Assembly (NCBI GenBank): GCA_040388535.1 | Contig: JAZKBR010000004.1 | Location: 546,638 to 610,637 of the forward strand | Source of the DNA: Gemmatimonadota bacterium | GTDB lineage: Bacteria; Gemmatimonadota; Gemmatimonadetes; Gemmatimonadales; GWC2-71-9 | Reading direction: 5' to 3' | DNA: 64,000 nt | Shown here: one piece after another, positions 42,506-51,154 of the stretch | How positions within the stretch are numbered: the first letter of the stretch is position 1 | How the letters are laid out: every line of letters begins with the position of its first letter | The notes under the pieces: generated by a model | What the model was told of the DNA's origin: nothing | The model's input: only the letters and a program-made list of their open reading frames with translations | Database searches by the model: none | Program-made: the position numbers and the translations under genes

Positions 42506-43495
42506 TCAGCGAGACTCCCGCAGGCAGTTTTTTCGGGTCCACGCGGTTGCGCTGTTCACCGTGTCGACCTCGAGGCCCCGTCCAGACGGCATTCCCCGCT
42601 TGATCCTCGGATTTGGTTGCGAGAGCATCCCCTGAAGCACGACGTAGAATGATTTGATCGTAGTAGTGTCGCTGGGAGGGGAGTGGTACCAGAGCGAGTC
42701 GAGATTTCCGTCGGTCCTCCACCGGTCGGTCGAGCCGCACGCGACAAAAGTGGCGCCCCTGCGAGCCCGCACGCTGAGCCGCCCCCGATAGGTATGCGTG
42801 TGATCCGATGGCGGCACCAGATCCCACACCGCGCTTGCTGCAGCCATAATCTTCGTGGCGAGGCTGTCTTCGGGTCGCTTGTATGCGTCGGGATTGTTGT
42901 AGCTGTAGGACCTGTAGTGGCTGCCACTGCGCACTTCGACCACCATCCCCCAGCCGTCGAGGATCCCTCGCCCATCACTTGGCAAGCTCGATTGATCGGG
43001 AAGCATCCAGATGGAGAGTTTCGTCAGGGTGTCCCACAGCGCTTCCCAGCCTGGACGTCGGATGAGTCGCACTTCGCACCCCTCGAGACGTCCTGTCCGA
43101 GTGAATGGCTTGCACTGACCTGACCGCTGGTAGCGATAGGTCGCGTCGATGGAGGTCCAGACAGACTTCGGGTCCAGCGGCCAGTGCCACGCAGCAGTTC
43201 CTTCTACCTGATCGCCATCGCGGAAGAGTCGTACCAGATCGCCGCCAGCAATGATTCCCCATCCGTGCCAGATCCTGATTTCCGCGCTGCCTTCGGGGAG
43301 CTTGAGGCGTCGCAGCGGCGTGAGCCCCAATGCAGCCGCCTTGGGGTCATCAGGGGGGAAATACCGATGCGGCACGGTATCCGCTTCAGCGAACGCAGCA
43401 AACGCAGGCGGCACCGCCGTCACCGGTGGAGCCGCCTGCGCAGAGATCACCATCGGAATGACGTGGAGCAGTATCACATGATATGCGCGCACCAT
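42506..43495 (-). CDS. Secreted hypothetical protein
   Basis: 329 residues. Signal peptide (VILLHVIPMVISAQA), then a globular, Trp-rich domain (IRIWHGWGIIAGGDLVRLF, WHWPLDPKSVW) that has two Cys near the middle and one later. GGGAG precedes ATG 43495. No family recognised. The 125 nt between it and the PadR gene hold only that operator. Confidence 0.65.
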   Translation of the reverse strand: MVRAYHVILLHVIPMVISAQAAPPVTAVPPAFAAFAEADTVPHRYFPPDDPKAAALGLTPLRRLKLPEGSAEIRIWHGWGIIAGGDLVRLFRDGDQVEGTAAWHWPLDPKSVWTSIDATYRYQRSGQCKPFTRTGRLEGCEVRLIRRPGWEALWDTLTKLSIWMLPDQSSLPSDGRGILDGWGMVVEVRSGSHYRSYSYNNPDAYKRPEDSLATKIMAAASAVWDLVPPSDHTHTYRGRLSVRARRGATFVACGSTDRWRTDGNLDSLWYHSPPSDTTTIKSFYVVLQGMLSQPNPRIKRGMPSGRGLEVDTVNSATAWTRKNCLRESR

Positions 43496-43578
43496 CGACT
43501 CCCGGGGGAAGGGCGAGTGCTGGAACCGTCTTCGCCTCACGGCGACAGTCGAATGCTACTCGCCCTCCCGCCGCTCCG

Positions 43579-44049
43579 TCACCCCACCGCCGCCCGCGGC
43601 AACGCCTTCCCCGTCTCCAGCAACGTCTTCATGTTCGACAACACCAGCGGCCAGCCACCCGAGATCCCCTCAAGCATCTTCGGATCCTTGGCGAGATCCT
43701 CGTGCGCCACGGTGAGCTTGATCAGCCCCGCCTCGACCGGCTCGATATCAAACCGCACCCGCGAATGCTTCGCCGTCTCGGCCTCCTCAGCGGGCCGTGC
43801 CCAGGTGATCAGGAGATGCTTCGGCGGGTCGCTCTCCACGACTCGACCCACCATATCCACGATGTTGCTGCCATCGGCCCGCACATGCTCCCAGCGCGAG
43901 CCGACCTTCCAGTCGGAGACATTCACGCGTGTCGGCCCCTTGGAGCCACCCCAGTACTCCCGAGCGATTGCCGGGTCGGTCACGGCTTGCCACACCTTCT
44001 CGGCCGTTGTTGCGATGTACGTCACGTAGACGTAGTCAGGCTTGTTCAT
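43579..44049 (-). CDS. SRPBCC/AHSA1-type protein
   Basis: 156 residues of the AHSA1 START fold (YVTYIATTAEKVWQAVTDPAIAREYW, RVNVSDWKVGSRWEHV, LTVAHEDLAK). GGAGAG precedes ATG 44049, which lies 14 nt inside the 3' end of the ArsR gene. Members often work with ArsR-type regulators in one operon, as here. Ligand unknown. Confidence 0.88.
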   Translation of the reverse strand: MNKPDYVYVTYIATTAEKVWQAVTDPAIAREYWGGSKGPTRVNVSDWKVGSRWEHVRADGSNIVDMVGRVVESDPPKHLLITWARPAEEAETAKHSRVRFDIEPVEAGLIKLTVAHEDLAKDPKMLEGISGGWPLVLSNMKTLLETGKALPRAAVG

Positions 44050-44380
44050 CGTTCTCTCCTTCCAGTGAGTTCTTGATCTTGCGCAACGCGCCGAGGCGGT
44101 TGAGCTCGAATTTCTCGATCCAGCGCTTGTGGATTTCAAACAGCGGCACGGCGTTGAGGTAGTGCAGCTTCTCCCGGCCCTGCCAGACGATCGCGACCAG
44201 GTCGGCATCCTCGAGCAGCTGCAGGTGCTGGGTCACGGCCTGGCGCGTCATATCCATATGCTCGCAGAGCGCCGACAGTGTCTGGCCATTCTCCAGATGC
44301 AGCTGATCGAGCAGACGCCGGCGGGTGGGATCCGCCAGCGCCTTGAAGACCTTGTCGATGTTCACTTTCCCTTTGGACAA
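44036..44380 (-). CDS. ArsR-family transcriptional regulator
   Basis: 114 residues: winged helix typical of the SRPBCC-linked ArsR group (VFKALADPTRRRLLDQL, ALCEHMDMTRQAVTQHLQLLEDADLV, GREKLHYLNAVPLFEIHKRWI). No Cys metal site of the classic ArsR type, so it likely senses another signal or is constitutive. It lies between two SRPBCC genes; the promoter of the operon carries a matching inverted repeat. Confidence 0.92.
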   Translation of the reverse strand: MSKGKVNIDKVFKALADPTRRRLLDQLHLENGQTLSALCEHMDMTRQAVTQHLQLLEDADLVAIVWQGREKLHYLNAVPLFEIHKRWIEKFELNRLGALRKIKNSLEGENDEQA

Positions 44381-44420
44381 TCTCAGTGCACTCCAGCGTG
44401 TTCGAGGCGCCAGCCCGGCA

Positions 44421-44870
44421 TCAGTTCCAGTTGTCGATCTTGGTGTCGTAGGGCTCGGGACTGCCGGTGCCCGACTCCACCAGCGACTTGAGACTCATCA
44501 GGAAGATCGCCCACTTGGTGCTGCAATGGTGCATGAACTCGACCGGGGCTGGCCACCCCTGATGCTTGAAGAGGACCACGGCGTAGTCGCCTTCCTGTTT
44601 GAGGTCGAAGCCAATCGTGGTGCCGACCCACTCTGGCGGCCCATCAACGACGTGCCACGAGACCCGCTGCTCCGGTGCCAGCTCTGTCACCCTCATCCGG
44701 AAACCGTGCTCCCCCGCCGCGCCGAAACGGAACTCCAGCTCACCACCGACCCGGCTCTCACCAGTGGTCTTCTTCGTCCACCACCCTGCCACACCTTCGC
44801 GGGTGGCGAGGGCCTGATATACGTCCTTCAGGGGCGCCTTGACGCCCACGCGATGCAGAATGTCCACCAT
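44421..44870 (-). CDS. SRPBCC/AHSA1-type protein, first gene of the ArsR operon
   Basis: 149 residues (ILHRVGVKAPLKDVYQALATREGVAGWW, VGGELEFRFGAAGEHGF, FMHHCSTKWAIFLMSLKSLVE). AGGAG precedes ATG 44870; the frame continues upstream through the promoter and is rejected there. It differs enough from the other SRPBCC gene of the operon to bind another ligand. Confidence 0.88.
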   Translation of the reverse strand: MVDILHRVGVKAPLKDVYQALATREGVAGWWTKKTTGESRVGGELEFRFGAAGEHGFRMRVTELAPEQRVSWHVVDGPPEWVGTTIGFDLKQEGDYAVVLFKHQGWPAPVEFMHHCSTKWAIFLMSLKSLVESGTGSPEPYDTKIDNWN

Positions 44871-44928
44871 ATGCCACTTCTCCTGAGGGGGCCGCCAGGG
44901 GCGACCAGAGTTGAGAAAGAATGGTGCG

Positions 44929-44981
44929 CTCAGGTCTCGAGAACCTGAGAAATAATATGCAAGTATTTTCTTGCCTGTCAA
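44929..44981 (-). promoter_or_regulatory. Strong promoter with ArsR-type inverted repeat
   Basis: TTGACA (44981-44976) and TATTAT (44957-44952) are 18 nt apart on the minus strand. The spacer holds GCAAG-tatttt-CTTGC (44959-44974), a 5-bp inverted repeat where an ArsR repressor would block polymerase. Just downstream, at the expected transcript start, CTCAGGT-n7-ACCTGAG (44929-44949) is a second, 7-bp inverted repeat. Confidence 0.7.
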
Positions 44982-45146
44982 CCCGCAACTCCTGCCTCCC
45001 CCAACGCCCCGTTACTCCCCGATCAGGAGGTTGTGACAAGGCTGTGGAGGGCGGCATCTAACGTTGCGCGATCATCTGGATGCGTCCCACCCATTCGCGC
45101 GGCGAGGATGATCGTCGCTCGGTACCCCGCAGAGGAGCAACGCAAC

Positions 45147-46235
45147 ATGAAGCGCATTGTCACATTCGGCCTGCTGTTCGCGTGTGCGACGGCGTGCAGC
45201 GAGAGCCCCACCACCGCAATGGATGGGGCCCGCGCGCTGAGCGCGAGCAAGGCCGTCAACGAATCGGCGAACCCGCTCGACATCGCCGTGATCGGCGACA
45301 CCCCATATGGGACTGCCGCCATCGCGCTCTTTCCCGCGATGGTCGACGCGATCAACAGCGACCCGAAGGTTCGGGAAGTGGTGCACGTGGGCGATTTCAA
45401 GTCGGGCAGTGAACTCTGCACCGATGCCCGCTTCCAGACCTCGGCAGATCTCTTCTCGACCTTCAAGGATCCGATGGTGTACGCCGTCGGCGACAACGAG
45501 TGGACCGACTGTCACCGCTCTAACAACGGCGGCTTCAATCCGCTCGATCGCCTTGCGAAGGTGCGCGAGCTCTTCTACCCGGTCCCTGGCCGCGTTCTCG
45601 GCAGCCGCAACATGACCGTCGAGGCACAAGCGAACTACCCCGAGAATCAGCTCTGGGTCGAGTCGCGAGTGACCTTCGCCGTGTCGCACATCATCGGTTC
45701 GAACAACGGACTCGACAAGTGGTTCGGTGATCGCAAGGTCAACAACATTTCCGCGCCGGAAACGGCGGCCGAGGGTGCGAACCGCGTCGCCGAAGTGACG
45801 GCCCGTCAGGCGGCCAATCTTGCCTGGCTGGACCACGCCTTCGCTGTGGCCAAGACACAGGGCTCCGTCGGCATCGTCCTCTTCTTCCAGGCCGATCTCT
45901 GGCACCCGGGCGATCGTGCTGGCGGTGCGGCATTCACGGCCCATGAGGCGTGGGTCGCTCGCCTCTCGCAGTTGGCGAGCACCTTCAACGGCAAGATCCT
46001 CCTCATCGGCGGCGACAGCCACGACTATCGCGTCGACCCGGCCGTGCCGTGGATGAGCACCTACTATGGCGTCCCCTCGCCATCGAACGTGACCCAGATC
46101 ATCGTCGACCGCAGCATCGAATCGCCGGCGACCGATGCTGCCCCCCAGCCCGCCTCGGTGATCGAGTGGCTGCGGTTGCACGTCGACCCACGGTCACCCG
46201 AAGTCTTCAGCTGGCAGCAGGTCATCGTTCAGTAG
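45147..46235 (+). CDS. Secreted metallophosphoesterase-like protein
   Basis: 362 residues. Signal peptide with a Cys-rich end (LLFACATACSES; possibly a lipoprotein), then a calcineurin-like pattern: DIAVIGDTPYG (metal Asp), VVHVGDFKSG (second Asp), YAVGDNEWTDC (Asn), and IGGDSHDY (His). This layout fits a periplasmic metallophosphatase-like domain, though the Asn/His set is not canonical. GAGGAG precedes ATG 45147. It is followed by a perfect terminator. Confidence 0.75.
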   Translation: MKRIVTFGLLFACATACSESPTTAMDGARALSASKAVNESANPLDIAVIGDTPYGTAAIALFPAMVDAINSDPKVREVVHVGDFKSGSELCTDARFQTSADLFSTFKDPMVYAVGDNEWTDCHRSNNGGFNPLDRLAKVRELFYPVPGRVLGSRNMTVEAQANYPENQLWVESRVTFAVSHIIGSNNGLDKWFGDRKVNNISAPETAAEGANRVAEVTARQAANLAWLDHAFAVAKTQGSVGIVLFFQADLWHPGDRAGGAAFTAHEAWVARLSQLASTFNGKILLIGGDSHDYRVDPAVPWMSTYYGVPSPSNVTQIIVDRSIESPATDAAPQPASVIEWLRLHVDPRSPEVFSWQQVIVQ

Positions 46236-46260
46236 TCGGGAAACTCCGCGGCGGAAACAG

Positions 46261-46291
46261 GAACGGGGCCCCCAGCGGGGCCCCGTTCTTT
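46261..46291 (+). terminator. Intrinsic terminator after the phosphoesterase-like gene
   Basis: A perfect 12-bp stem GAACGGGGCCCC/GGGGCCCCGTTC with a 4-nt loop followed by TTT. It sits between two convergent genes and could act on both. Confidence 0.82.
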
Positions 46292-46320
46292 CATCGTGCA
46301 TACCAACAGCGAACTCGCCC

Positions 46321-46587
46321 TCACTCGTCCTTGAGCAACTCGTCGACCATCTCGGCACCGGCGCGCGTCAGCGTCACGAGGTCACCACCGAGCCCTTCCG
46401 CTTGCACGTGAATCAGTCCAGCATCGAGCAGGCGCTTCAGCGTCTCGGGCGAGAGACCCGGCACCCGGGCGCTCTTGAAGTCGTACTCGCCGGCCTTCTT
46501 GACGGCGAAGAATTCCGCGGTCCCGCGATTGAGCCGGTGACGACCGAGCGACTTCAGGGCATCGACATCTTCGGGTGACAAGTTCAT
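46321..46587 (-). CDS. Short conserved-type protein, winged-helix-like
   Basis: 88 residues, charged, no hydrophobic segment. LSPEDVDALKSLGRHRL, an aromatic GTAEFFAVKKAG, and a C-terminal LSPETLKRLLDAGLIHVQ ... LVTLTRAGAEMVDELL resembling a winged helix and its wing. ATG 46587 follows GGAG; the four codons upstream begin with TTG. Function unknown. Confidence 0.62.
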   Translation of the reverse strand: MNLSPEDVDALKSLGRHRLNRGTAEFFAVKKAGEYDFKSARVPGLSPETLKRLLDAGLIHVQAEGLGGDLVTLTRAGAEMVDELLKDE

Positions 46588-46602
46588 GCAGAGCTCCAAG
46601 AG

Positions 46603-46644
46603 GATGACAGATGACAGATGACGGATGACGGATGACGGATGACG
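46603..46644. repeat. Heptanucleotide tandem repeat GATGACR x6
   Basis: Six contiguous 7-bp units, GATGACA twice then GATGACG four times, in the region upstream of the short gene at 46587. Candidate slippage site. Confidence 0.92.
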
Positions 46645-46707
46645 CGGAAATCTACCGCCAACCCCTGAACTCTCCAGTCCCCGCTCTCTCGTCGCTAGTC
46701 CCTAGTC

Positions 46708-47088
46708 TCACGCCACCGCCACCGCCTCCATCGAAAAGAGCAGCCCCTTCGGCAGTGCCACCACAGGCACCGACCGCGCGGGGGGCGCCACCGGGAAGAA
46801 CTCGAGAAACAACTCGTTGAGGGTACCGAACGCGGCCGCATCGGCGACATAGCAGGTGACCTTCACGACTCGGTCGAGGCCGCTCCCAGCGTCGTCCAGC
46901 AGCATGCCGAGGTTGAGGATCGCCTGGCGCGCTTGCGCGCGAAATGTCGGACCTGCCACCAGTCCCGTTGCAGGATCGATCCCCGGCTGCCCGGCGGTAA
47001 AGATCAGCTCGCCAACCCGCACTGCTTGGGAGTAGGGACCGAGCGACGGAAGCCGGCTGTTTGCAATGACCTGGTGCGTATTTGCCAC
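46708..47088 (-). CDS. RidA-family enamine/imine deaminase
   Basis: 126 residues, the standard RidA size: LGPYSQAVRVGELIFTAGQPGIDPATG, ARQAILNLGMLLDDAG, VKVTCYVADAAAFGTLNELFLEFFP, and the substrate-carboxylate Arg in PARSVPVVALPKG. It would hydrolyse reactive 2-aminoacrylate-type imines. GTG 47088 follows AGGG at six nt; a GTG 30 nt earlier is less good. Confidence 0.92.
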   Translation of the reverse strand: MANTHQVIANSRLPSLGPYSQAVRVGELIFTAGQPGIDPATGLVAGPTFRAQARQAILNLGMLLDDAGSGLDRVVKVTCYVADAAAFGTLNELFLEFFPVAPPARSVPVVALPKGLLFSMEAVAVA

Positions 47089-47189
47089 GATCGCCCTCGA
47101 GAGTATGATAGGAACCACTTGCCGCCGCGCAGGTTGCGGATATGCGTGCGCCGAGGGCGACCGACGACATTCTTCCAGTGGAACTGACT

Positions 47190-47663
47190 ATGCGCAGCAG
47201 AATGCGGGCATTGTGCGTGGCGATCGCCCTGACATCGATCGGGTCACGAGTGCAGGCGCAGAGCGCCGATCAGCAGACGGTCATCGCGGTCGCCGATTCC
47301 GTGCTCGTCGCCCTCTCAAGCGCCGACAGCGCGACGCTGAGTCGACTCACCCTCGACTCGGCGGTGGTAGGTGGCGCGGGGGTGCGCGGCACCTCACTCC
47401 GAACCTGGGCGCTGTACATCAATCGCAAGACCGCCGACTTCACCGAGCGAGGTTTCGGCGCAACCGCGATGGTGCAGGATCGCCTGGCCCAGGTCTGGAT
47501 GCCGTACGATCTCTACGTGGGAGCGACTTGGTCGCATTGTGGCATCGACGCCTTCACGCTCACCAAAACGCCAACCGGATGGCGCGTCGCGTCGCTGATC
47601 TACACGCTCGAGCAGCCGCCGGCGTGCAGCAAGCATCCCGCCGGGCCCCCAAGAGGGAAGTGA
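47190..47663 (+). CDS. Secreted NTF2-like (DUF4440-type) protein
   Basis: 157 residues: signal peptide (ALCVAIALTSIGSRVQAQS), then a cone-shaped NTF2/SnoaL-like fold (VIAVADSVLVALSSADSATLSRL, FGATAMVQDRLAQVWMPYDLYV, WRVASLIYTLE). Such domains bind small molecules or act as catalytic scaffolds. Start is uncertain (ATG 47190, ATG 47202 or GTG 47178). Ends just before a dispersed repeat. Confidence 0.72.
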   Translation: MRSRMRALCVAIALTSIGSRVQAQSADQQTVIAVADSVLVALSSADSATLSRLTLDSAVVGGAGVRGTSLRTWALYINRKTADFTERGFGATAMVQDRLAQVWMPYDLYVGATWSHCGIDAFTLTKTPTGWRVASLIYTLEQPPACSKHPAGPPRGK

Positions 47664-47690
47664 GGGTGCAACCGCTAACCGTGGAGACCA

Positions 47691-47733
47691 GCTCCCTCGA
47701 CTTCGCCTGCTTCGCAGGCTTCGCTCAGGATGA
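47691..47733 (-). repeat. TCATCCTGAGC dispersed element, minus orientation
   Basis: Minus-strand sequence begins TCATCCTGAGC and ends CGAAGTCGAGGGAGC, with a small palindrome in the centre (CCTGCGAAGCAGG). Matches copies at 55529, 60886 and 63880. Confidence 0.88.
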
Positions 47734-47740
47734 CATCTCG

Positions 47741-47775
47741 CTAGTCTCTAGTCTCTAGTCTCTAGTCTCTAGTCT
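47741..47775. repeat. Heptanucleotide tandem repeat CTAGTCT x5
   Basis: Five exact 7-bp units that run into the 3' end of the DUF2809 gene and supply its TAG stop. Two related units (CTAGTCC, CTAGTCT) stand by the RidA stop near 46694. Confidence 0.92.
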
Positions 47776-48194
47776 CTCAGGGCTCGATCCAGCGTCGCCG
47801 CGATCGCGACCCCCACCGCGTAGCAGACGAGATCGCTCCAGAGGAAGCCGCTCCCCAGCGCGAGTGCGCCGATGCGGGTGTCACGAATCGCGTCGAGCCA
47901 CGGGGCGTGATAGAGCTGACTGCACTCCACCGCCACCGCGATCGTGATGGCCCCCGCTGCGAGTCGCGCTGTGGGCGCCGCGCGCCATAGTAACGCGAGC
48001 AGCCAGAAGACCATCATCGCCCAGAGCGTGTCGCCAGCGTACATCGCGAAGAACGCGGGAAAGAATCCGGGGTACGCGCGCGAGGCGAGGCCGGCACCGA
48101 TGGTGCCGACTAACAGGGCAGCATAGAGCGGAATCGAGCGCGCGCGAATGGCGGCTCCCGGGAGGGGCGTGGGTGTGCCGCTACCCTCCGGCAC
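47769..48194 (-). CDS. DUF2809 family membrane protein
   Basis: About 141 residues, four transmembrane helices. Family pattern: GLASRAYPGFFPAFFAMYAGDTLWAMMVFWL and VECSQLYHAPWLDAIRDTRIGALALGSGFLWSDLVCYAVG. Function unknown. GTG 48194 is a tentative start overlapping the nitrilase stop; GTG 48224 is an alternative. The heptad repeat forms its last codons. Confidence 0.78.
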   Translation of the reverse strand: MPEGSGTPTPLPGAAIRARSIPLYAALLVGTIGAGLASRAYPGFFPAFFAMYAGDTLWAMMVFWLLALLWRAAPTARLAAGAITIAVAVECSQLYHAPWLDAIRDTRIGALALGSGFLWSDLVCYAVGVAIAATLDRALRD

Positions 48195-48954
48195 CGCGGA
48201 AAACGTAACCGGGATAGCGCTCACTCGCCGTTGCGGCTTCCCTGAGATCGAGCTCCACGGTCGCGAACGGCATCTCCGCCGACGTTGTCGCCAGCACTTC
48301 CCCCGACGGTGCCACGATCCATCCCATTCCGCCGCAGACACCGCTCGGTTCGACCCGATTCGATGAGACCGAGAACGCCCCCGAGCGCACCGCTGCCACG
48401 GTCCCGGCCGCGAGCCATTTCGCGCGCGTCGCGGCGCCCGTGGCGCGAGGCGAAAGAATCAGCTCCACGCCCTGGTCGGCGTACCCGGCATACGTCTCGA
48501 GCGCCCACAGTTCGGTGCAGATGTTCAGCCCGAAGGAAAGCGGCCCCGCACGGAACGCTGGAAAGACCGGGTCGCCACGATCAAACCACCTCCCCTCCCA
48601 ACCGCCCGGTTCGTTCGGCATGAAATACTTCCGCCGCAACGGCCGCACGCCACCCACGGCCGACCAGTGGAAGCCTTCGTTGTAGCGTGCCTCGCCGACA
48701 CTCCGTGGCCGCGTCCCTACCACATCCTGCGCGTGCAGCTCCCCCAGGAGTTCCATCCAGCGCTCGCTCAGCACCTCGGCCCGAGCCCAGCGCGCCGCGT
48801 CGAATGCTTCGTGCTCCCACACCGGCTCGACCATCCCGAATTCAGGGAGGAGCACCAGCTCCGACTGCTCGCGCCAGGTATGGGCACATAGCTCCGCCCA
48901 GGCATCCTCAAGCGCCGCCGCATCGTGCGGCAGCTCGCATACGGTGACACGCAT
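48181..48954 (-). CDS. Nitrilase-superfamily carbon-nitrogen hydrolase
   Basis: 257 residues with the Glu-Lys-Cys triad: Glu38 (LLPEFGM), Lys109 (RRKYFMPNE) and Cys146 (NICTELW). It cleaves an amide or nitrile C-N bond; the substrate is not readable. It starts 6 nt after the M13 peptidase gene, so they form an operon with DUF2809. Confidence 0.9.
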   Translation of the reverse strand: MRVTVCELPHDAAALEDAWAELCAHTWREQSELVLLPEFGMVEPVWEHEAFDAARWARAEVLSERWMELLGELHAQDVVGTRPRSVGEARYNEGFHWSAVGGVRPLRRKYFMPNEPGGWEGRWFDRGDPVFPAFRAGPLSFGLNICTELWALETYAGYADQGVELILSPRATGAATRAKWLAAGTVAAVRSGAFSVSSNRVEPSGVCGGMGWIVAPSGEVLATTSAEMPFATVELDLREAATASERYPGYVFRGAGG

Positions 48955-48960
48955 CGTCGA

Positions 48961-51015
48961 CTACCAGATCCGCACCCGCGCATCCGGCGCGAGATAGAGC
49001 CGGTCGCTGGGCACCACGCCGAAGGCGTCGTACCACGCATCGAGATTGCGCACTGTCGCGACGCGATAGTTCTCGGGCGCGTGATCGGTCGCCGACTGGG
49101 CCCGCAGACCGGCATCGCTGAAGCGCACCCGGTACCCCTGCGCAAAGGCGAGGAAGAATTCACGATCGTGCCGACGGACATACTCCTTGTCGCGAAGCCG
49201 CGGACCGAGCGCCCGGCGATAGGCATCGAACGCCGCTGTAAGCCCGACGATATCCGCCGTGTTCTCCGAGAGGCCGACCGCCCCGTCGACGTGGACGCCG
49301 GGGAATGGCTCATAGGCCGAGAACTGTTTCACGAGTGGGGCTCCCATGGAATCGAATCGTGCCCGCTCTTCAGCGCTCCACCAGCCGTGCATCGCGCCAT
49401 CGACTTCGTAGTCGGCGCCGAGCCGGTCGACAAAGTGGACGATGTCGTGCCCGATGATCGCGCCGATGGAGCCGTAGACTGCAGCGTCCGAAGCACTCGG
49501 GTCGAACTTCGGGGGCTGCAACAGCGCCGCCGAGAAGTCGTAGGCGTTCTGCTGAAAGTTGAGCAGCGCACCCGGGTTCTGGGGGGGAATCAGCCACTCC
49601 GACCGGCGTGCCGGTTGCCCGAGCCGTGCGAGATTCTGGCGTAGGTTCCGGTCGGCCACCCGCCGGACATTGCCCAGCGCATCGGCGGCGTCGATGCGAA
49701 GATCGGTCAGCGGAGGCCAGCGGTCAGGATAGCCGATTCCCACGTAGAGGCCCCGCACCTTGGCAAGCGCCTTGGCCTTCGACGCGGGGGACATCCAGGT
49801 GGACGCCTCGATTCGCCGGAGGAACGCCGCGCGCACCGCATTCACCACGCCAACCACGCGCGCCTTCTGTTCCGGCGGGAAGTACTTCTGGGCGTAGAGC
49901 TGCCCGATGGCATCACTCATCGCAACCTGGGTGACCTCGAGTGCACGCGCGGCACGCGGAGTCGCCGCAGCACCACCCGCTGCCGAGCGCATCGCTCTGG
50001 CCGCCTCGGCAACATCGCGCGGCAACACTTCGGCGTGTTCATCGAGCAAGTGGAAGCGGAGATAGTCCTGCCACACCGTCAGCGGCTCGGAGCCCACCAG
50101 TGCGGCGATCCCGCGCAGGGCACCCGGCTGCCATGCGCCGATGGTTGCTTCGTGACCGAGCCCCGCCGCCGCGAGGAACGCCGGCCAGTCCATTCCCGGC
50201 GCCTGGCTCGCAAAGTCGGCGTGCGTCCAGACGGAGTCGGCATTGTGATCATTCGCCGAGGCGTCTGGGGTGGCCTCCCGTTCAGCGAGTGCCATCTCGA
50301 GGGCCAGCACCGCTGCCGCGCGCTTCTGGGTGTAATCGAAGCCGGCGAGCGTGAGCAGCTTCGCGATGTAGGCCTGATATTCGCCGCGCAGCGATTTCAT
50401 CGCCGGTTCGCTGCCGAGGTACTGCTCGCGGCGCGGGAGGCCGAGGCCGCCCTGCACCAGGAAGGCGACGAAGGTCTTCTCGCCGTGAATGCTGGTCTCG
50501 ACCGAGAGGCCAATGAGATGCGCCGACTGATACACGCCCCAGTTCAGCGGATCGACGTCACCCGCGACCCACTTGCCGAGCAGCGCGGAGAGCGCGGACT
50601 TGTCCTGCAATCGCGCAATGCTGTCGAGTGCGGGCCGCAGAGGGGTGATCCCCTTCGCCTCGATCGCGGCCTCATTGAGCCAGGCGGCGCGGAAATCGGC
50701 GACTTGCTTGCCAGGGGAGCCAGCGGGCGCGGTGCGCGCGTCGTCGATGAGCTGCGCCACGCGCAGGCGAGTGAGTGCGCTCACGTCGTCGCGGGAGCCC
50801 CAGCGTGCCTTCCCCGCCGGCAGGGTGGTCGCCTTGAGCCAGCTGCCGTTGGCATAGGCGAAGAAATCGTCGCCGGGCTTGAGGCTGGTGTCGACGCCTC
50901 GCTCGAGTGCGGACGAGTTGGCACTTTGGGCATGAGCCCGGGTCGGCACGATCACGACCAGCGCGGCGAGAACAATCGCGGCACGCTGCGCTCTGGCAGG
51001 GAGATGGGTAAGCAT
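48961..51015 (-). CDS. M13-family (neprilysin-like) peptidase with HDxxH site
   Basis: 684 residues: signal peptide ending AHAQS, the M13 N-terminal domain (DDFFAYANGSWLKATTLPAG), and the C-terminal catalytic domain ending in LAPDARVRIW. The canonical HExxH is GHDIVHF here (His523, Asp524, His527), so the catalytic Glu is replaced by Asp; the third-ligand motif is SENTADIVGL (Glu and Asp kept). It may be a weak peptidase or a zinc-binding non-enzyme. ATG 51015 opens into the signal peptide. Confidence 0.9.
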   Translation of the reverse strand: MLTHLPARAQRAAIVLAALVVIVPTRAHAQSANSSALERGVDTSLKPGDDFFAYANGSWLKATTLPAGKARWGSRDDVSALTRLRVAQLIDDARTAPAGSPGKQVADFRAAWLNEAAIEAKGITPLRPALDSIARLQDKSALSALLGKWVAGDVDPLNWGVYQSAHLIGLSVETSIHGEKTFVAFLVQGGLGLPRREQYLGSEPAMKSLRGEYQAYIAKLLTLAGFDYTQKRAAAVLALEMALAEREATPDASANDHNADSVWTHADFASQAPGMDWPAFLAAAGLGHEATIGAWQPGALRGIAALVGSEPLTVWQDYLRFHLLDEHAEVLPRDVAEAARAMRSAAGGAAATPRAARALEVTQVAMSDAIGQLYAQKYFPPEQKARVVGVVNAVRAAFLRRIEASTWMSPASKAKALAKVRGLYVGIGYPDRWPPLTDLRIDAADALGNVRRVADRNLRQNLARLGQPARRSEWLIPPQNPGALLNFQQNAYDFSAALLQPPKFDPSASDAAVYGSIGAIIGHDIVHFVDRLGADYEVDGAMHGWWSAEERARFDSMGAPLVKQFSAYEPFPGVHVDGAVGLSENTADIVGLTAAFDAYRRALGPRLRDKEYVRRHDREFFLAFAQGYRVRFSDAGLRAQSATDHAPENYRVATVRNLDAWYDAFGVVPSDRLYLAPDARVRIW

Positions 51016-51154
51016 AGCGCGAACGATACTGGCCGGTGGCACTCCCCGCGCCGCTCCAGCCGACAACTTTGGATCACTTTCGGACAACCCACATCACGCG
51101 GTTTCCGGCTTTGTATCACGGCTGTAGATTCGTGGCCGGAGGTAATGTCCTGAA

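Noticed and set aside
45072..46181. 369-codon minus-strand frame opposite the phosphoesterase-like gene
   Set aside because: No ribosome site or recognisable fold; the plus-strand gene has a signal peptide, RBS and terminator.
46603..47775. Heptad arrays as a CRISPR array
   Set aside because: Units of 7 bp without spacers and no cas genes.
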